This document shows positions 15,770 to 24,722 of a stretch of 64,000 bases of DNA, in pieces (the stretch's first letter is position 1; every line of letters begins with the position of its first letter). A program made the position numbers and the translations under genes. The notes below the pieces were generated by a model that was not told where the DNA came from, did not search any database, and saw nothing but the letters and a program-made list of their open reading frames with translations. This stretch comes from Streptomyces sp. FIT100 (GTDB lineage: Bacteria; Actinomycetota; Actinomycetes; Streptomycetales; Streptomycetaceae): positions 1 to 64,000 of the forward strand of contig NZ_CP075715.1 of the NCBI RefSeq assembly GCF_024584805.1, read 5' to 3'.

Positions 15770-16243
15770 ATGGACGCGCGACTGAACTACTTCGCCAGCC
15801 CGACGGCCGGCAAGGCCTTCAAGCACTTCATCTCAGCGGGCAGGACGCTCAAGGACTCGGCTCTGCCGGCCGCGACGCAGGAGCTGGTGGCGCTTCGCGT
15901 GAGTCAGATCAACGGCTGCGCCGTCTGCATCGACATGCACACCAAGGACGCCGCCGCGGCCGGCGAGACCTCGGTGCGGCTCAACCTGGTCGCCGCCTGG
16001 CGCGAGGCCACGGTCTTCACCGAGGCCGAGCGCGCCGCGCTGGAACTGGCGGAGCAGGGGACCCGTGTCGCGGACGCGGCCGGTGGGGTCAGCGACGCCG
16101 TGTGGGCGGACGCCGCCAAGCACCACGACGAGGAACAGCTCACCGCCCTGGTGATGCTGGTCTCCTTCATGAACACGGTGAACCGGCTGAACGTCATCAC
16201 CCAGCAGCCGGCCGGCGCCTACGAGCCCGGGCAGTTCCACTGA
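15770..16243 (+). CDS. Carboxymuconolactone decarboxylase / AhpD-like protein (ECF41 target)
   Basis: A 157-residue AhpD-fold protein with the redox motif NGCAVCIDMH (Cys50, Cys53, His57), as in alkylhydroperoxidase D-like proteins that reduce peroxides or act as thiol oxidoreductases. ATG 15770 has GAGGAG upstream. Genes of this family are the classical neighbours and targets of ECF41 sigma factors, matching both the promoter at 15704-15730 and the sigma gene at 16524. The substrate is unknown. Confidence 0.9.
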   Translation: MDARLNYFASPTAGKAFKHFISAGRTLKDSALPAATQELVALRVSQINGCAVCIDMHTKDAAAAGETSVRLNLVAAWREATVFTEAERAALELAEQGTRVADAAGGVSDAVWADAAKHHDEEQLTALVMLVSFMNTVNRLNVITQQPAGAYEPGQFH

Positions 16244-16254
16244 ACGGCATCGGG

Positions 16255-16410
<156 letters not shown>

Positions 16411-16523
16411 CCACCGTGCCGGGGGACATTGCTCCGGCCTGCCGGTGATCCGGATGATCACCGGCACTTGTCTGCGCCGGCGCGTACGGCCCGGTGGGAC
16501 GACGACACGGAGAGGGAATCGGC

Positions 16524-17447
16524 GTGAGCAAGGTCGAGGAGTTCGAGGAGCTGCGGCCGCTGCTGTTCTCGATCGCCTACCGGATTCTGGGCAGTGTGAC
16601 CGAGGCCGAGGACGCGGTGCAGGAGACGTGGCTGCGTTTCGACGGCTCGTCGGTACGGCCTGCGTCGACCAAGGCCTACCTGTCGGCCGCGGTGACGCGG
16701 ATCGCGATCGACGTGCTGCGCTCCGCGCGAGTGCGGCGTGAGGAGTACGTGGGCCCCTGGTTCCCCGAGCCGCTGCTCAGCGATCCGTACCAGGATCCGG
16801 CACGGTCGGTGGAGCTGGCCGACTCGGTGTCGATGGCGGCGCTGCTGCTGCTGGAGCGGCTCAGCCCGCTGGAGCGGGCGGTGTTCGTCCTGCGGGAGGT
16901 GTTCGGCTTCGGGTTCGACGAGGTCGCCGCGGCGGTGGGGCGTTCGGAACCGGCCTGTCGGCAACTGCTGGTACGGGCACGGCAACACATGGAGGCCGGG
17001 CGTCCGCGGTTCGCTGCGGACCGGCAGGTACGGCAGGAGCTGGCGACGCGGTTCTTCGACGCGCTCAAGGACGGCGATGTGGGCGCACTGCAGGAGCTGC
17101 TGGCCGCCGATGTGCAGCTGGTCGGGGACGGCGGCGGGAAGGCCCCGCAGCTGGCCCAGGTGCTCGTGGGCGCGCAGAACGTGGCCCGGCTGCTGGGCAC
17201 GGTCTTTCCGTGGCTGATCCGGATCGACGTGACGTTCGAGGCGCACGAGATCAACGGCCAGCCCGGCGCGGTCTTCCGGGACCGGGACGGCAAGGTGCTC
17301 CACATCCTGGCTCTCGATGTGCTCGACGGGCAGATTCAGACCATCCGTTCGGTGATCAACCCCGACAAGCTCGGCCATCTCGGACCGGTCGCCGACGCCT
17401 GGGCCGTCGACCGCGAGGTGAAGCGGGCGCGCCGGCAGAGGAACTGA
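16524..17447 (+). CDS. ECF41-family RNA polymerase sigma factor
   Basis: A 307-residue extracytoplasmic-function sigma factor. The σ2 region is FSIAYRILGSVTEAEDAVQETWLRF and σ4 is LSPLERAVFVLREVFGFGFDEVAAAVG…ACRQLLVRAR. A SnoaL-like C-terminal extension of ~110 residues follows. Diagnostic ECF41 motifs are present: WFPEP (79-83, a WLPEP variant), DGGGK (~203) and NPDKL (~279). ECF41 factors lack a classic anti-sigma partner; the fused C-terminal domain modulates activity. The start is GTG 16524 with GAGAGGGA upstream. It lies 280 bp downstream of its likely target, separated by the repeat array. Confidence 0.92.
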   Translation: MSKVEEFEELRPLLFSIAYRILGSVTEAEDAVQETWLRFDGSSVRPASTKAYLSAAVTRIAIDVLRSARVRREEYVGPWFPEPLLSDPYQDPARSVELADSVSMAALLLLERLSPLERAVFVLREVFGFGFDEVAAAVGRSEPACRQLLVRARQHMEAGRPRFAADRQVRQELATRFFDALKDGDVGALQELLAADVQLVGDGGGKAPQLAQVLVGAQNVARLLGTVFPWLIRIDVTFEAHEINGQPGAVFRDRDGKVLHILALDVLDGQIQTIRSVINPDKLGHLGPVADAWAVDREVKRARRQRN

Positions 17448-17972
17448 CCGGGGTCCACGGGCGGCCGCTCTCTGCGAGGCCGGCCGGACGGCGGCACGGC
17501 GGCACGGCGGCACGGCCGGTCATGGCATCCACCGCTGACACCCGACCGCTGCGCACGAAGCCGCGAACGGGCAAGACCCGCTGCCGTCGACCGCACGCGC
17601 CAAGCCCCCGGCCGCGCACGGCCGGACAACCGGGGGCGGCTGGTACTGCGCTGTTCCTCCCCACTCGGCCGAGAGATCATCCGGCGCATGGAAGAGCCCG
17701 CCGAAAGCCTCCGTTCCGACACCGGGTCGAACTCCACCGGCGGCGCACGAGGGAGCGCGGCCGTGCCGAGCGACCTCCACACCACCCTGGACCAGGCGAT
17801 GCACGAGTCCCCGGACCGCCCGCCGCCATGGACGCCACGCCCAGGGCGGCCGAGCAAGCGGACTGAACGCGGGGAATCCGGATGGGGGCTCCGGGGCAGG
17901 GCCGTTGCCCCGGGTGCCGACGCTTCGCCCCGCTGTCACGCCCACGTCGCCCGGCGCTGAGACGCTGCCCGC
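17448..17972. other. Intergenic region with a terminator hairpin
   Basis: About 525 bases between the sigma gene and the thioesterase gene. It holds GGCAC tandem triplets near 17493-17516 and the hairpin at 17604-17637. A plus-strand frame 17688-17960 has no recognisable content, and I do not support a gene here. Confidence 0.45.
17604..17637. terminator. Hairpin GCCCCCGG…CCGGGGGC
   Basis: An 8-bp GC stem with further inner pairing (CCGG), ~155 bp after the sigma gene stop. There is no U-tract, as is usual in Streptomyces. It could terminate transcription from either side. Confidence 0.5.
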
Positions 17973-18608
17973 ATGGACGCCACCGAACACACCCGGCACC
18001 TGCTGTACCCCGTCCCCGCGCATCGAACCGCCCGCATCGAAGTCGTGAGCGCCGTGGACGGTGCGGCCCAAGTGGCCCTGGAAACACCGCCGGAGCTGAC
18101 GAACGTCATCGGCTCACTGCACTCCAGTGGTCTGATCACGCTCGTCGACGCGGCAGGGCTAGGGCGTGTTTCGAAAGTGGCGCCGTCCGCCCGCAGGGCG
18201 GGGCCCACGGCGTCTGGTGCGTGCGATCGCAAGGCGAAGGGTCGTTCTCGTACTGGACGTACTTGGACGACTCCGACAACGCAGCGAGCGTGCGTGCCAG
18301 GCGTCGTGGGCCAGGCGGGACTTTCGAAACACGCCCTAGCCGCGATCATCGCGGCCGCGGAACACCCGGAGCAGTGCGACGGGTTGGTGCCACTCGGGGC
18401 GGCTGCCTCGCTCCGGTTCACCGCACCGGCACGGGGGCGGCTCCTCGCCTCGTGCCGGCTGAGTCGGACCGCCCGCGCGGCGCTGCGCCCCGTGCTGACG
18501 GGTGAGGTGCACCGCGCCAACTTTTCCACCCGCACCGAGACCACGGACGCCGACGACACCCTCGTGTGTTGGGGCGACTTCGACTGGAGCGTGCGCCGGT
18601 CGACGTAG
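17973..18608 (+). CDS. PaaI/YiiD-like hotdog thioesterase with an in-frame 59-codon MITE insertion
   Basis: The frame encodes 211 residues. Residues 1-63 and 123-211 fit one ~152-residue hotdog-fold thioesterase (TNVIGSLHSSGLITLVDAAG | LAAIIAAAEHPEQ … SCRLSRTARAALRPVLTGEVHRANFSTRTE). They are separated by 59 codons derived wholly from a MITE (18163-18339, counting CTAG as the target duplication). Removing 177 bp restores a continuous protein without changing frame. The insertion falls at the end of the central helix, near the expected active-site helix, so activity may be lost even though the frame is open. Acyl-thioester hydrolysis is a family-level assignment. Confidence 0.7.
   Translation: MDATEHTRHLLYPVPAHRTARIEVVSAVDGAAQVALETPPELTNVIGSLHSSGLITLVDAAGLGRVSKVAPSARRAGPTASGACDRKAKGRSRTGRTWTTPTTQRACVPGVVGQAGLSKHALAAIIAAAEHPEQCDGLVPLGAAASLRFTAPARGRLLASCRLSRTARAALRPVLTGEVHRANFSTRTETTDADDTLVCWGDFDWSVRRST
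18159..18339. mobile_element. MITE copy 1 (181 bp with CTAG ends), inserted in the thioesterase gene
   Basis: The termini are CTAGGGCGTGTTTCGAAAGT and its exact reverse complement, and the interior is an imperfect long inverted repeat. CTAG is present at both ends, as a 4-bp palindromic target duplication or as part of the TIR. It shares ends and interior with copy 2 (32504-32681). No coding capacity of its own; the 177-bp net insertion happens to be a multiple of three with no stop. Confidence 0.85.
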
Positions 18609-18632
18609 CCGGGATCGGGTTCTCAGCGGTTC

Positions 18633-19121
18633 TCAGCCCGCCTGGTCCCCGTCCGACGGGCGCAGATTCTGCTGAAGGTCAGCCGCACCTGTGATGATCG
18701 TGGTGTAGAGCCCGGAACAGGTCGCGAACAACTGGGAAGTGGCCGCATCGAGAGTGGTCTCGGGCACGGTGGCGCACAGCTTGCCGAAGTACTCGTCGTA
18801 GTCCTTGTCGATGGCGGTGGCACCGTCCGACGCCGCCTGGAACCGCTCCTTGTCCGCGCGGGCCGCCACCTCCTCGCGCAACTGCTCCGTGACGGCATGC
18901 ACGGCCGCCGCATGCGTCTCACAGGCACTGCCCACGCCGGCCCGGCAGCCCTCGGGCTTCGCGGCGACGGCGTCGCTGATCCGGTCGTGCCACTTCTCTT
19001 CCAACTCCAGCGAGTCACCGGCCTGCCCGTCGTCGGCACCACCACAGCCGGCCGCCGCCACGGCCCCCGCGCACACCAGCAGCAGCGTCACGAACGGCCG
19101 CCGCCGCGCACGAGCCCTCAT
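18633..19121 (-). CDS. Secreted lipoprotein, unknown function
   Basis: A 162-residue protein with a basic N-terminus (MRARARRR), a hydrophobic segment (FVTLLLVCAGAVAAAG) and a lipobox ending in Cys (VAAAGC), so probably anchored on the outer membrane face as a lipoprotein. The mature part is helical and has four further Cys residues (EGCRAG, SACETH, KLCATV, ATCSGLY), which may form disulphides. No family recognised. ATG 19121 has GGGGGAG upstream. It is convergent with the thioesterase gene. Confidence 0.75.
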   Translation of the reverse strand: MRARARRRPFVTLLLVCAGAVAAAGCGGADDGQAGDSLELEEKWHDRISDAVAAKPEGCRAGVGSACETHAAAVHAVTEQLREEVAARADKERFQAASDGATAIDKDYDEYFGKLCATVPETTLDAATSQLFATCSGLYTTIITGAADLQQNLRPSDGDQAG

Positions 19122-19569
19122 CCGCTCCCCCTGACATATCCGTCCCCGCCCCCGCCCGGACCGGGCAGAGCGCCGAGAGCATAGCCCAACCACACGACCC
19201 CCGACGGAACTTGAACCCTCACACAGGTTGCCGCACCCGACGGACGCTCGGCCTCCCCCCTTGCGACATCGTGAGACACAGAGGTGGCATCCATCTCGTG
19301 GGCCCGGCCCACGACGGCATGACGCTCTCGTCACCGAGGCCGGGCGAACCGCCGAACCGCTGCCGTAGCGGCTCGGCGCGCCCTTCGGAGGCGACCGACC
19401 GTGACGGGTGTGCGGGACTCTGCCGCCTGCGATTCACCCAGCTCAGGGACCCCGCAAGCACTCCACTGGTGCTCCCCTCCCCACGGGATCATCCTGGTCA
19501 GTAGAGCCTGGCCGTGCAGGAATCCGCGAGGAACGCAGACACGAACCGGCGAGGGCGAGATGAGCGGCG
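19122..19569. other. Divergent intergenic region between lipoprotein and phosphatase genes
   Basis: About 450 bases. It contains a compact palindrome TCGTGGGC-CCG-GCCCACGA at 19296-19314 (8-bp arms) that could be an operator or hairpin. No gene is supported. The segment near 19205-19215 faintly resembles a tRNA T-arm but does not fold as one. Confidence 0.4.
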
Positions 19570-21990
19570 ATGGAGCGACTTCCCACCCCTCCTGGTGAGC
19601 GGCCGGAGGAGGCGGACGCCGTGGTCGAGGCGGCGTACACGGCCACGGCAACCGTCAGTGCGCAGGGGGTGGTGACGGGGTGGAGCGAGGGGGCACGGCG
19701 GCTGCTCGGGTACGAGTCGTCGCAGGTCGTCGGGGGGCCCGCCGGTCGGCTGCTCGCCGATGAGGGCGGCGCGGGCGAGTGGGAAGAGGCGGCGGGGCGG
19801 GGGCGCTGGAGCGGGTGGGTGGGTCTGAGGCATCAGGACGGTCGGCGGGTTCGGCTGGGGGTGCTCGCGCATCGGGTGGCGGCGGGCGGTCAGGGCGTGG
19901 AGTGGCTTGTGGTGAGTGCCGCGGGGGGCGGGCCCGGGGTGCCTGGTGGTGAGGGCTGGGGGGATCAGGCGTTCGCCCAGGCTCCGTGCCCCTTCGCGGT
20001 CTTCGACGGCGGTCTGCGGCTGGTGCGGGCCAACGCCGGGATGGAGCGGGCGCTGTCGTTCGCGGAGGGCGAGATGCGGGGGCTGCGGCTGCCGGAGATC
20101 GCGCCGGCCGCCGCGAGCGAGGAGGCCGAGGGCAAGATGCGGCTGGTGTTCGAGACCGGGGAGCCGCAGCCGGTGGAGGGCTCCTTTCCGGTCGCGGGCA
20201 GCGAGCCGCAGGGCGGCGGTTGGTCGGCCTCGTTGGCGCCGTTGACGGGTCCGGGCGGGCGGGTGCGCGCCGTGTGTCTGGCCGTGCATCACCGGGCTGA
20301 CGAGCACCTTGTGCGGCAGCGGATGCTGCTGTTGAACGACGCGGGTGCCCGTATCGGCACCTCGCTGGACATCGTGCACACGGCGCAGGAGCTGGCCGAT
20401 ATCGCCGTGCCCCGGCTTGCCGACCATGTCGTGGTCGATCTGTGCGACCTTCCCCAGCACGCCGAGGAGCCGGCCGCAGGTCCGTCGGGGCGGCCGCTCG
20501 CCATGCACCGGACCGCGGTGCGCTCGGTTCTGGACGAGGGCTCCGGGGCGCTGCTGACGGTGGGGGAAACGGTGGCCTATCCGGAGCCTTCGCCGGTGGC
20601 CGAGTGTCTGGAGCAGGAGCGCGGCGCCCGGTACGCGGCGGCGGACTCCGCGTTCGCCCGGTGGGTGGCGGGGGATCCGGGTGCCGCCTGGATCCGCGAG
20701 ACGGGTACGCACGCGGTGATGGTGGTGCCGATGCGTACCCGCGGGATCACGCTGGGCGTGGCGCTGTTCGGGCGCAGTCGGCGTGCGGAGCCCTTCGAGG
20801 TGGACGACCTGTGGCTGGCCGAGGAGCTGACGGCCAGGGCGGCTGCCGGGATCCACAACGCGCGCCGGTACACCCGCGAGCGTACGACCACGATGACGCT
20901 GCAGCGCAGTCTGCTTCCGCACTCGCTGCCGGACCAGGCGGCCCTGGAGGTCGCCTCGCGTTATCTGCCGGCGGGGAGCAGGGCGGGGGTGGGGGGCGAC
21001 TGGTTCGATGTGATCCCGTTGTCCGGTGCGCGGGTGGCTCTCGTCGTGGGTGACGTCGTGGGGCACGGGATCCGCGCGTCCGCCACGATGGGGCAGCTGC
21101 GGACCGCGGTACGCACCCTCGCCGACGTCGATCTGCCGCCCGACGAGCTCCTCACGCACCTCGACGACCTGGTCATCCGGCTTTCGGCGGACGAGACAGG
21201 GGCGGAGAGCGCCGGGATCGGCACCACGTGTCTGTACGCGGTCTACGATCCGGTCTCGCGGCGCTGCACCCTTGCCCGGGCGGGTCATCCGCCGCCCGCC
21301 GTGGTCACGCCGGATGCCGCCGTCTATCTCCTCGACGTGCCGCCGGGTCCGCCGCTGGGTCTGGGCGGTCTGCCGTTCGAGACGATCGAGACGGAGCTGC
21401 CCGAGGACAGCCTGATCGTGCTCTACACGGACGGTCTGCTGGAGGCCCGGGAGGGTGACATCGACGAGGCCCTGGACAGGATGTTCACGGCGCTCGCACA
21501 TCCCGCCTCGGCGCTGGACACGATCTGCGACCGGGTCCTGGCGGCTCTGCTGACCCATCGGCCCGATGACGACATCGCCCTGCTCATCGCCCGTACCCGG
21601 GTGCTGGACACCGACCGGGTCGCCGCGTGGGATCTGGCATCGGATCCCGCGATCGTCTCCGAGGCCCGCCGGCACGCGACCGGGCAGCTGGCGGCGTGGG
21701 GGCTGACCGACGCGGCCTTCATCACCGAGCTCATCGTCAGTGAGCTGGTCACCAACGCGATCCGCTACGGACGGCCGCCCATCCAGATGCGGATGATCCA
21801 CGAGAACACCACGCTGATCTGCGAGGTCTCCGACTCCAGCAGCACCACGCCGCACATGCGGCGGGCCCGGACCTTCGACGAGGGTGGGCGTGGTCTGCTC
21901 CTCGTCGCCCAGCTCGCCGAGCGGTGGGGCACTCGGCACGCTCCGACGGGGAAGACGATCTGGGCCGAGCAGTCCCTGACCGGGGCCTGA
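19570..21990 (+). CDS. PAS-GAF-SpoIIE (PP2C) phosphatase with C-terminal anti-sigma-type HATPase
   Basis: An 806-residue cytoplasmic multidomain regulator. N-terminal PAS-like repeats span ~20-240 (VVTGWSEGARRLLGYE; CPFAVFDGGLRLVRANAGMERALSF). A GAF domain covers ~265-430. The SpoIIE-type PP2C phosphatase spans ~455-670 (GGDWFDVIPL, VGDVVGHGIRASATMGQLR, YTDGLLEAREGDID). A HATPase_c anti-sigma-factor-like module spans ~690-805 (ELIVSELVTNAIRYG…GGRGLLLVAQLAERWG). Such proteins control partner-switching of anti-anti-sigma factors. ATG 19570 has a GAGATGAG-type SD. The signal sensed is not known; no partner gene is adjacent. Confidence 0.9.
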   Translation: MERLPTPPGERPEEADAVVEAAYTATATVSAQGVVTGWSEGARRLLGYESSQVVGGPAGRLLADEGGAGEWEEAAGRGRWSGWVGLRHQDGRRVRLGVLAHRVAAGGQGVEWLVVSAAGGGPGVPGGEGWGDQAFAQAPCPFAVFDGGLRLVRANAGMERALSFAEGEMRGLRLPEIAPAAASEEAEGKMRLVFETGEPQPVEGSFPVAGSEPQGGGWSASLAPLTGPGGRVRAVCLAVHHRADEHLVRQRMLLLNDAGARIGTSLDIVHTAQELADIAVPRLADHVVVDLCDLPQHAEEPAAGPSGRPLAMHRTAVRSVLDEGSGALLTVGETVAYPEPSPVAECLEQERGARYAAADSAFARWVAGDPGAAWIRETGTHAVMVVPMRTRGITLGVALFGRSRRAEPFEVDDLWLAEELTARAAAGIHNARRYTRERTTTMTLQRSLLPHSLPDQAALEVASRYLPAGSRAGVGGDWFDVIPLSGARVALVVGDVVGHGIRASATMGQLRTAVRTLADVDLPPDELLTHLDDLVIRLSADETGAESAGIGTTCLYAVYDPVSRRCTLARAGHPPPAVVTPDAAVYLLDVPPGPPLGLGGLPFETIETELPEDSLIVLYTDGLLEAREGDIDEALDRMFTALAHPASALDTICDRVLAALLTHRPDDDIALLIARTRVLDTDRVAAWDLASDPAIVSEARRHATGQLAAWGLTDAAFITELIVSELVTNAIRYGRPPIQMRMIHENTTLICEVSDSSSTTPHMRRARTFDEGGRGLLLVAQLAERWGTRHAPTGKTIWAEQSLTGA

Positions 21991-22362
21991 GGTCCGGCTC
22001 TGCCGCGTCGGGTCCTGCGACCCGTGACGTTGCCGCCGTACGGTGAACTCCCGTTGCCGCGAGGCCGGTTGAGGTCCCTCGGAGGTGGGCTGCGCCGCCA
22101 TGAGGCGGCGGGTACCAAGTCCCGCTATCTCCGTACACAGCTAAGCATTTCGGACATTTAAAACAAACTTTGCCACATCGCTTAATTCATGGAAAAACGA
22201 TTCGGGCCAATTCGCCACACCTGTGTCAGCAATCACAGAAACCACATCTTGTCGCCGCCCGTCTTCATACGGATGCTGAAATCCCAGGCGGAATCACCCA
22301 TTCCTCGATGAACCGCCTCGCACACGATCACGCACCGTAAAATCATGTGAAAGGGCGGCATC
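21991..22362. other. AT-rich upstream region of the transglycosylase gene
   Basis: About 370 bases. Bases 22135-22260 are notably AT-rich for this genome (e.g. ACATTTAAAACAAACTTTG) and probably contain the promoter. Resuscitation and lysis genes in Streptomyces are often behind a c-di-AMP riboswitch, but I do not see its conserved core here. Confidence 0.4.
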
Positions 22363-22821
22363 ATGCGGCTTTCCGTACTCCCCAGACGAGCGGCGTCCAA
22401 GGCCGTCCGCTACCTCGCCGGCTCGACGGCCGCGGCCGCCGTCGTGCTCGCCACCAGCGCCGTCGTCGCCCCGACCCCGGCCGCCGCGTCCCCCGTGAGC
22501 TCCCAGCGTCTCGACGTCTGGATCAATCACGCGCTGCTCATCATGAAGGCCGAGGGCATTCCGGGATCGCACGAGGGAATCCGCCGTAATCTGATGCGGG
22601 AATCCAGCGGCGACCCCTTTGCCATCAATCTCTGGGATTCCAATGCAAAGGCGGGAATACCCTCCAAAGGTCTCATGCAGGTGATTGATCCTACATTTCG
22701 GACATACCACGTTGATGGCACGTCCTGGGACATCTACGATCCGATCGCCAACATCGCCGCCGCCTGCAACTACGCGGCCCAGCGCTACGGCTCCATCGAC
22801 AACGTCAACGGCCCCTACTGA
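22363..22821 (+). CDS. Small secreted SLT-type lytic transglycosylase
   Basis: A 152-residue secreted protein. The signal peptide is RLSVLPRRAASKAVRYLAG…AAAVVLATSAVVAPTPAAA. The mature domain is a lysozyme-like SLT fold with the catalytic Glu in RNLMRESSGDP and the family block SKGLMQVIDPTFRTYH, then NIAAACNYAAQRYGS. It would cleave peptidoglycan glycan strands in the wall. It has no LysM or CBM module. The SD is AAGGGCGG before ATG 22363. Confidence 0.9.
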   Translation: MRLSVLPRRAASKAVRYLAGSTAAAAVVLATSAVVAPTPAAASPVSSQRLDVWINHALLIMKAEGIPGSHEGIRRNLMRESSGDPFAINLWDSNAKAGIPSKGLMQVIDPTFRTYHVDGTSWDIYDPIANIAAACNYAAQRYGSIDNVNGPY

Positions 22822-22918
22822 TCGCGGCCCCGCCCATCGCGGCCCTTCCTGACCGCGCCGCCTGCCGACGCCGTCGCCTGACGCCGTTGCCTGACCGCGC
22901 CGCCTCCTGATCCCGGCC

Positions 22919-22940
22919 CCGGGCCCGCCCCGGGGCCCGG
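22919..22940. terminator. GC hairpin after the transglycosylase gene
   Basis: CCGGGCCC (22919-22926) pairs with GGGCCCGG (22933-22940) around a 6-nt loop. It is ~100 bp downstream of the transglycosylase stop and upstream of the GCS2-family gene. Confidence 0.55.
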
Positions 22941-23038
22941 TCATGCGGACCACCGGCCCCTTCACTGGTAGGGCCGGGCATCCAGTGGGACGCTGGAGAG
23001 GTGGGTGGGGGCCGGGCCGAGGAGTCTCGGGAGGGCCG

Positions 23039-24517
23039 ATGGGGCGTGACGTCCCGGCGCTGGTGTTCACCCGTGAGGACCGCCGCCGATACCGGAACAA
23101 GATGCAGCAGTGCCTCGACGCGTTCGCGCAGATGCTGCGCGACGAGCGGTTCGAGTCGGGGCGGCCCCAGGTGGGGCTGGAGATCGAGCTGAACCTGGTC
23201 GACGGCGCCGCGGAACCGACCATGCGGAACACCGACGTCCTTGAGGCGATCGCGGATCCCGCCTGGTCGAGCGAGCTCGGCAGGTTCAACCTGGAGATCA
23301 ACGTCCCGCCGCGGCAGCTCACGGCCGGCGGCCCCGACTCCTGGGAGAAGGAGATCAGGGACGCGCTCAACCACGCGGAGATGCGGGCCGCCGCGGTGGG
23401 GGCGCACCTGGTCATGGTCGGGATCCTGCCGACCCTGCGGCAGCGGGATGTGGGCGAGGCGGCCCTTTCGGAGAACCCGCGGTACCACCTCCTCAACGAG
23501 CAGGTGTTCGCCGCCAGGGGCGAGGACGTGCGGATCTCGGTGGACGGCGTCGACCGGCTGCGTACGTACGCGGACACGATCACGCCCGAGGCGGCGTGCA
23601 CGAGTACGCAGTTCCATCTGCAGGTCTCGCCGGACGAGTTCGCTCCGTACTGGAACGCGGCGCAGGCGATCGCCGGGGTGCAGGTGGCGCTGGCGGCGAA
23701 CTCGCCGTTCCTGTTCGGAAAGGAGCTGTGGTGCGAGACCCGTATCCCCCTGTTCGAGCAGGCCACCGACACACGCCCGCAGGAGATCAAGGTGCAGGGG
23801 GTGCGGCCGCGGGTGTGGTTCGGGGAGCGGTGGATCACCAGTGTGTTCGACCTCTTCGAGGAGAACGTGCGCTACTTCCCCGCGCTGCTGCCGCTGTGCG
23901 ACGAGGAGGAGCCGATGGAGACGCTGGACGGCGGCGACATCCCCGAACTGGGTGAACTGACGCTGCACAACGGCACGATCTACCGGTGGAACCGGCCCGT
24001 CTACGCCGTCTCCCACGACCGGCCGCATCTGCGCGTGGAGAACCGGGTGCTGCCCGCCGGCCCGACGGTGGCGGACGTGCTGGCGAACGGCGCGTTCTAC
24101 TACGGGCTGACGCGGGCCCTGGTCGAGGAGGAGCGGCCGGTGTGGTCGCGGATGTCGTTCTCGGCCGCCGAGGAGAATCTGCACACGGCGGCGCGGCATG
24201 GGATCGACGCGCGCCTGTACTGGCCGGGGATGGGCGAGGTGCCGGTGGCGGAGCTGGTGCTGCGGCGGCTACTGCCGCTGGCGCACCGTGGTCTGGAGCT
24301 CTCCGGCATGGACGCGGCCTGGCGTGAGCCGCTGCTGGGGATCATCGAGCAGCGGTGCGTCACCGGCCGCAACGGAGCGGTGTGGCAGTCGGAGATGTTC
24401 CACCGCATCGCCGACACCAGCCATGTCGGCCACCATGAGGCGCTGCGGCTGATGACGCGGCAGTACATCGACTTCATGCATCTCAACGCCCCCGCGCACA
24501 CCTGGCCCGTGGACTGA
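23039..24517 (+). CDS. Glutamate-cysteine ligase family 2 (GCS2)-like carboxylate-amine ligase
   Basis: A 492-residue protein of the GCS2 superfamily, which ligates an amino group to a γ- or α-carboxylate with ATP. Visible family blocks are VGLEIELNLVD, FNLEINVPP, GILPTL, ACTSTQFHLQV and RVENRVLPAGPTVADVLAN. Its length exceeds the ~370-residue YbdK-type enzymes and suits the actinobacterial ~490-residue group. The substrate cannot be read from sequence; actinobacteria use mycothiol, so glutathione synthesis is not implied. ATG 23039 with GGGAGGG upstream is chosen over an upstream in-frame ATG (22943). Confidence 0.8.
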   Translation: MGRDVPALVFTREDRRRYRNKMQQCLDAFAQMLRDERFESGRPQVGLEIELNLVDGAAEPTMRNTDVLEAIADPAWSSELGRFNLEINVPPRQLTAGGPDSWEKEIRDALNHAEMRAAAVGAHLVMVGILPTLRQRDVGEAALSENPRYHLLNEQVFAARGEDVRISVDGVDRLRTYADTITPEAACTSTQFHLQVSPDEFAPYWNAAQAIAGVQVALAANSPFLFGKELWCETRIPLFEQATDTRPQEIKVQGVRPRVWFGERWITSVFDLFEENVRYFPALLPLCDEEEPMETLDGGDIPELGELTLHNGTIYRWNRPVYAVSHDRPHLRVENRVLPAGPTVADVLANGAFYYGLTRALVEEERPVWSRMSFSAAEENLHTAARHGIDARLYWPGMGEVPVAELVLRRLLPLAHRGLELSGMDAAWREPLLGIIEQRCVTGRNGAVWQSEMFHRIADTSHVGHHEALRLMTRQYIDFMHLNAPAHTWPVD

Positions 24518-24722
24518 CCGGGCCGGGCGTTCGCGGCGTGGGCGAGCCCGTCGGCCGGGGAACGTCCCCGGGGCGTGCCCCTCCACATCTCGGTCCTGCG
24601 GGTGCCGGGAACGCCCGAACCGGACAACCTGGAAGTGCCCCGCCCTCCCCCGTGCGGTGGCATACGATCATGGCCCGGCGGTCGCCCCACGCCCCGCCGT
24701 CCCGTGCCCATGGAGGTCGACC

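Noticed and set aside
17688..17960. 90-codon plus-strand frame before the thioesterase gene
   Set aside because: Low-complexity, no SD, no recognisable domain.
19200..19220. tRNA T-arm-like sequence on the minus strand
   Set aside because: The flanks do not pair to give T-, anticodon- or acceptor stems; no tRNA was found in the window.
19498..22101. 867-codon minus-strand frame opposite the PAS-GAF-PP2C gene
   Set aside because: Same reason: the plus strand has complete domains and motifs, the minus frame none.
22139..22362. Possible c-di-AMP (ydaO) riboswitch before the transglycosylase gene
   Set aside because: The conserved riboswitch core words are not visible; only AT-rich sequence is seen.
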